Source of the DNA: DASPKT01 sp035627915 | GTDB taxonomy: Bacteria; Pseudomonadota; Alphaproteobacteria; Azospirillales; Azospirillaceae | Length of the DNA stretch: 6,274 nucleotides | Direction of reading: 5' to 3' | Assembly (NCBI GenBank): GCA_035627915.1 | Contig: DASPKT010000338.1 | Span: forward strand, 1-6,274 | Shown: positions 5,654 through 6,274 of the stretch, in pieces | Position numbering within the stretch: the first letter of the stretch is position 1 | How the letters are laid out: every line of letters begins with the position of its first letter | The notes under the pieces: model-generated | What the model was told of the DNA's origin: nothing | The model's input: the letters and a program-made list of their open reading frames with translations, nothing else | Database searches by the model: none | Position numbers and translations under genes: made by a program

Positions 5654-6246
5654 GCGCGCGCGAGGCCCTGCGCGCCGCCACCGCCGCCCGTCACGAGGCC
5701 CTTCACCGCGCCGCGCCGTTCGCCGCCCTGATGGAGGGGAGGCTCGACCGTGCCGGCTACCGGCGGTTGCTGATGCGCCTCTACGGATTCCACCGTGCGT
5801 TGGAGACGCGCCTGGAGGCTTGTGAAGCGGAACTTGTGGAGTTCGGCATCGACCCTGTCAGGCACAACAGAACATATCGCCTACGCGTAGACGGTATGAT
5901 TCTGGGCGCGGACGCCGCCATGATGGCGGCGCTCCCGGTGGCCGCCCTGCCCTCCCCCGGGCCGCGCGGCTGGGCAATCGGCTGCCTGTGGGTCCGCGAG
6001 GGCTCCACGCTGGGCGGCCGGGTGATGGCCCGGAAGTTGGACCACCTGCTCGCCGGGGAAGCAGGGCGGACCTTCCTTCTCGGCGGTCCGGACGACGCCC
6101 TGCTGTGGCGGGATTGCTGCCGGGCCGTGGAGGAATGCGGCGCCGATCCCGCCCGCCTCGCGGCCATGGTGGAGGCTGCCTGCGCGGTGTTCGACGCCTT
6201 CGCGGACTGGTTCGCGACGGAACCGGCCGGGACAATGTACGCTTAA
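5650..6246 (+). CDS. bphO: BphO-type biliverdin-producing heme oxygenase
   Basis: A 198-residue soluble heme oxygenase that would open heme to biliverdin, iron and CO, supplying the chromophore of BphP. The N-terminus LRAATAARHEALH (7-19) matches the LRxxTxxxHxxL signature with proximal heme ligand His15. The segment WVREGSTLGGRVMARKL (114-130) is the conserved distal-helix motif (EGSxLGG) that packs over heme. Length fits bacterial enzymes of this group. The start is inferred as TTG 5650, whose last bases overlap the kinase stop TGA (5651-5653). No ATG or GTG is in frame nearby upstream, and the next ATG (5731) would delete His15. The overlap implies translational coupling and a weak start, suggesting modest enzyme levels relative to the kinases. 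A stretch from 5815 to 5904 is unusually AT-rich with AGA, ACA, TAT, CTA and GTA codons. The family call is firm; the exact start is less so. Confidence 0.93.
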   Translation: MSAREALRAATAARHEALHRAAPFAALMEGRLDRAGYRRLLMRLYGFHRALETRLEACEAELVEFGIDPVRHNRTYRLRVDGMILGADAAMMAALPVAALPSPGPRGWAIGCLWVREGSTLGGRVMARKLDHLLAGEAGRTFLLGGPDDALLWRDCCRAVEECGADPARLAAMVEAACAVFDAFADWFATEPAGTMYA

Positions 6247-6274
6247 GTCGATTATCGCAGGATGCCCGGGTCGT
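6247..6274. other. Short tail after bphO, nothing recognised
   Basis: Twenty-eight bases follow the bphO TAA stop. I see no terminator hairpin, promoter or gene start in them, so the end of the operon is not defined within the window. Confidence 0.5.

Noticed and set aside
1..6274. CRISPR array, tRNA, rRNA or insertion sequence
   Set aside because: No regularly spaced direct repeats, tRNA-like folds, transposase frames or terminal inverted repeats are visible; the window is almost entirely filled by the five genes.

Overview
The window is very GC-rich (clearly above 70% by eye) with strong G/C preference at third codon positions. Its gene content, a biliverdin-type bacteriophytochrome with a partner response regulator, a PAS hybrid kinase and a heme oxygenase, suggests a high-GC proteobacterium. 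An alphaproteobacterium of the Azospirillum/Roseomonas kind is my best guess. This rests on protein style and composition, not on a database match.

Layout, all on the + strand: (a) 3-302, the C-terminal end of a TetR-family regulator that begins outside the window; (b) 303-405, a short, comparatively AT-rich gap with a perfect 7-3-7 palindrome directly after the TetR stop, a 6-bp hairpin, and a possible 10-codon leader ORF whose stop overlaps the phytochrome start (ATGA); (c) 406-2706, bacteriophytochrome histidine kinase (PAS-GAF-PHY-HisKA-HATPase); (d) 2710-3165, Rcp1-type single-receiver response regulator; (e) 3170-5653, hybrid kinase REC-PAS-HisKA-HATPase-REC-REC; (f) 5650-6246, BphO-type heme oxygenase that starts on a TTG overlapping the kinase stop; (g) 6247-6274, a short tail with no feature I can recognise.

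Genes (c) to (f) are separated by 3 nt, 4 nt and a 4-nt overlap, so they almost certainly form one operon. BphO would make biliverdin from heme, BphP would bind it through Cys24 and sense red/far-red light, and the Rcp1-like regulator is the expected phosphate acceptor. The hybrid kinase adds three more receivers. No DNA-binding, cyclic-di-GMP or HPt domain is encoded, so the final output must lie elsewhere or be protein-protein signalling.

The most notable points are an internal Shine-Dalgarno plus ATG exactly at the boundary of the hybrid kinase's last receiver, which could yield a free 117-residue CheY-like protein; the effector-less four-receiver relay architecture; and the possible leader peptide coupled to bphP. 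This is a recognisable light-sensing operon with unusual details rather than a wholly new system.
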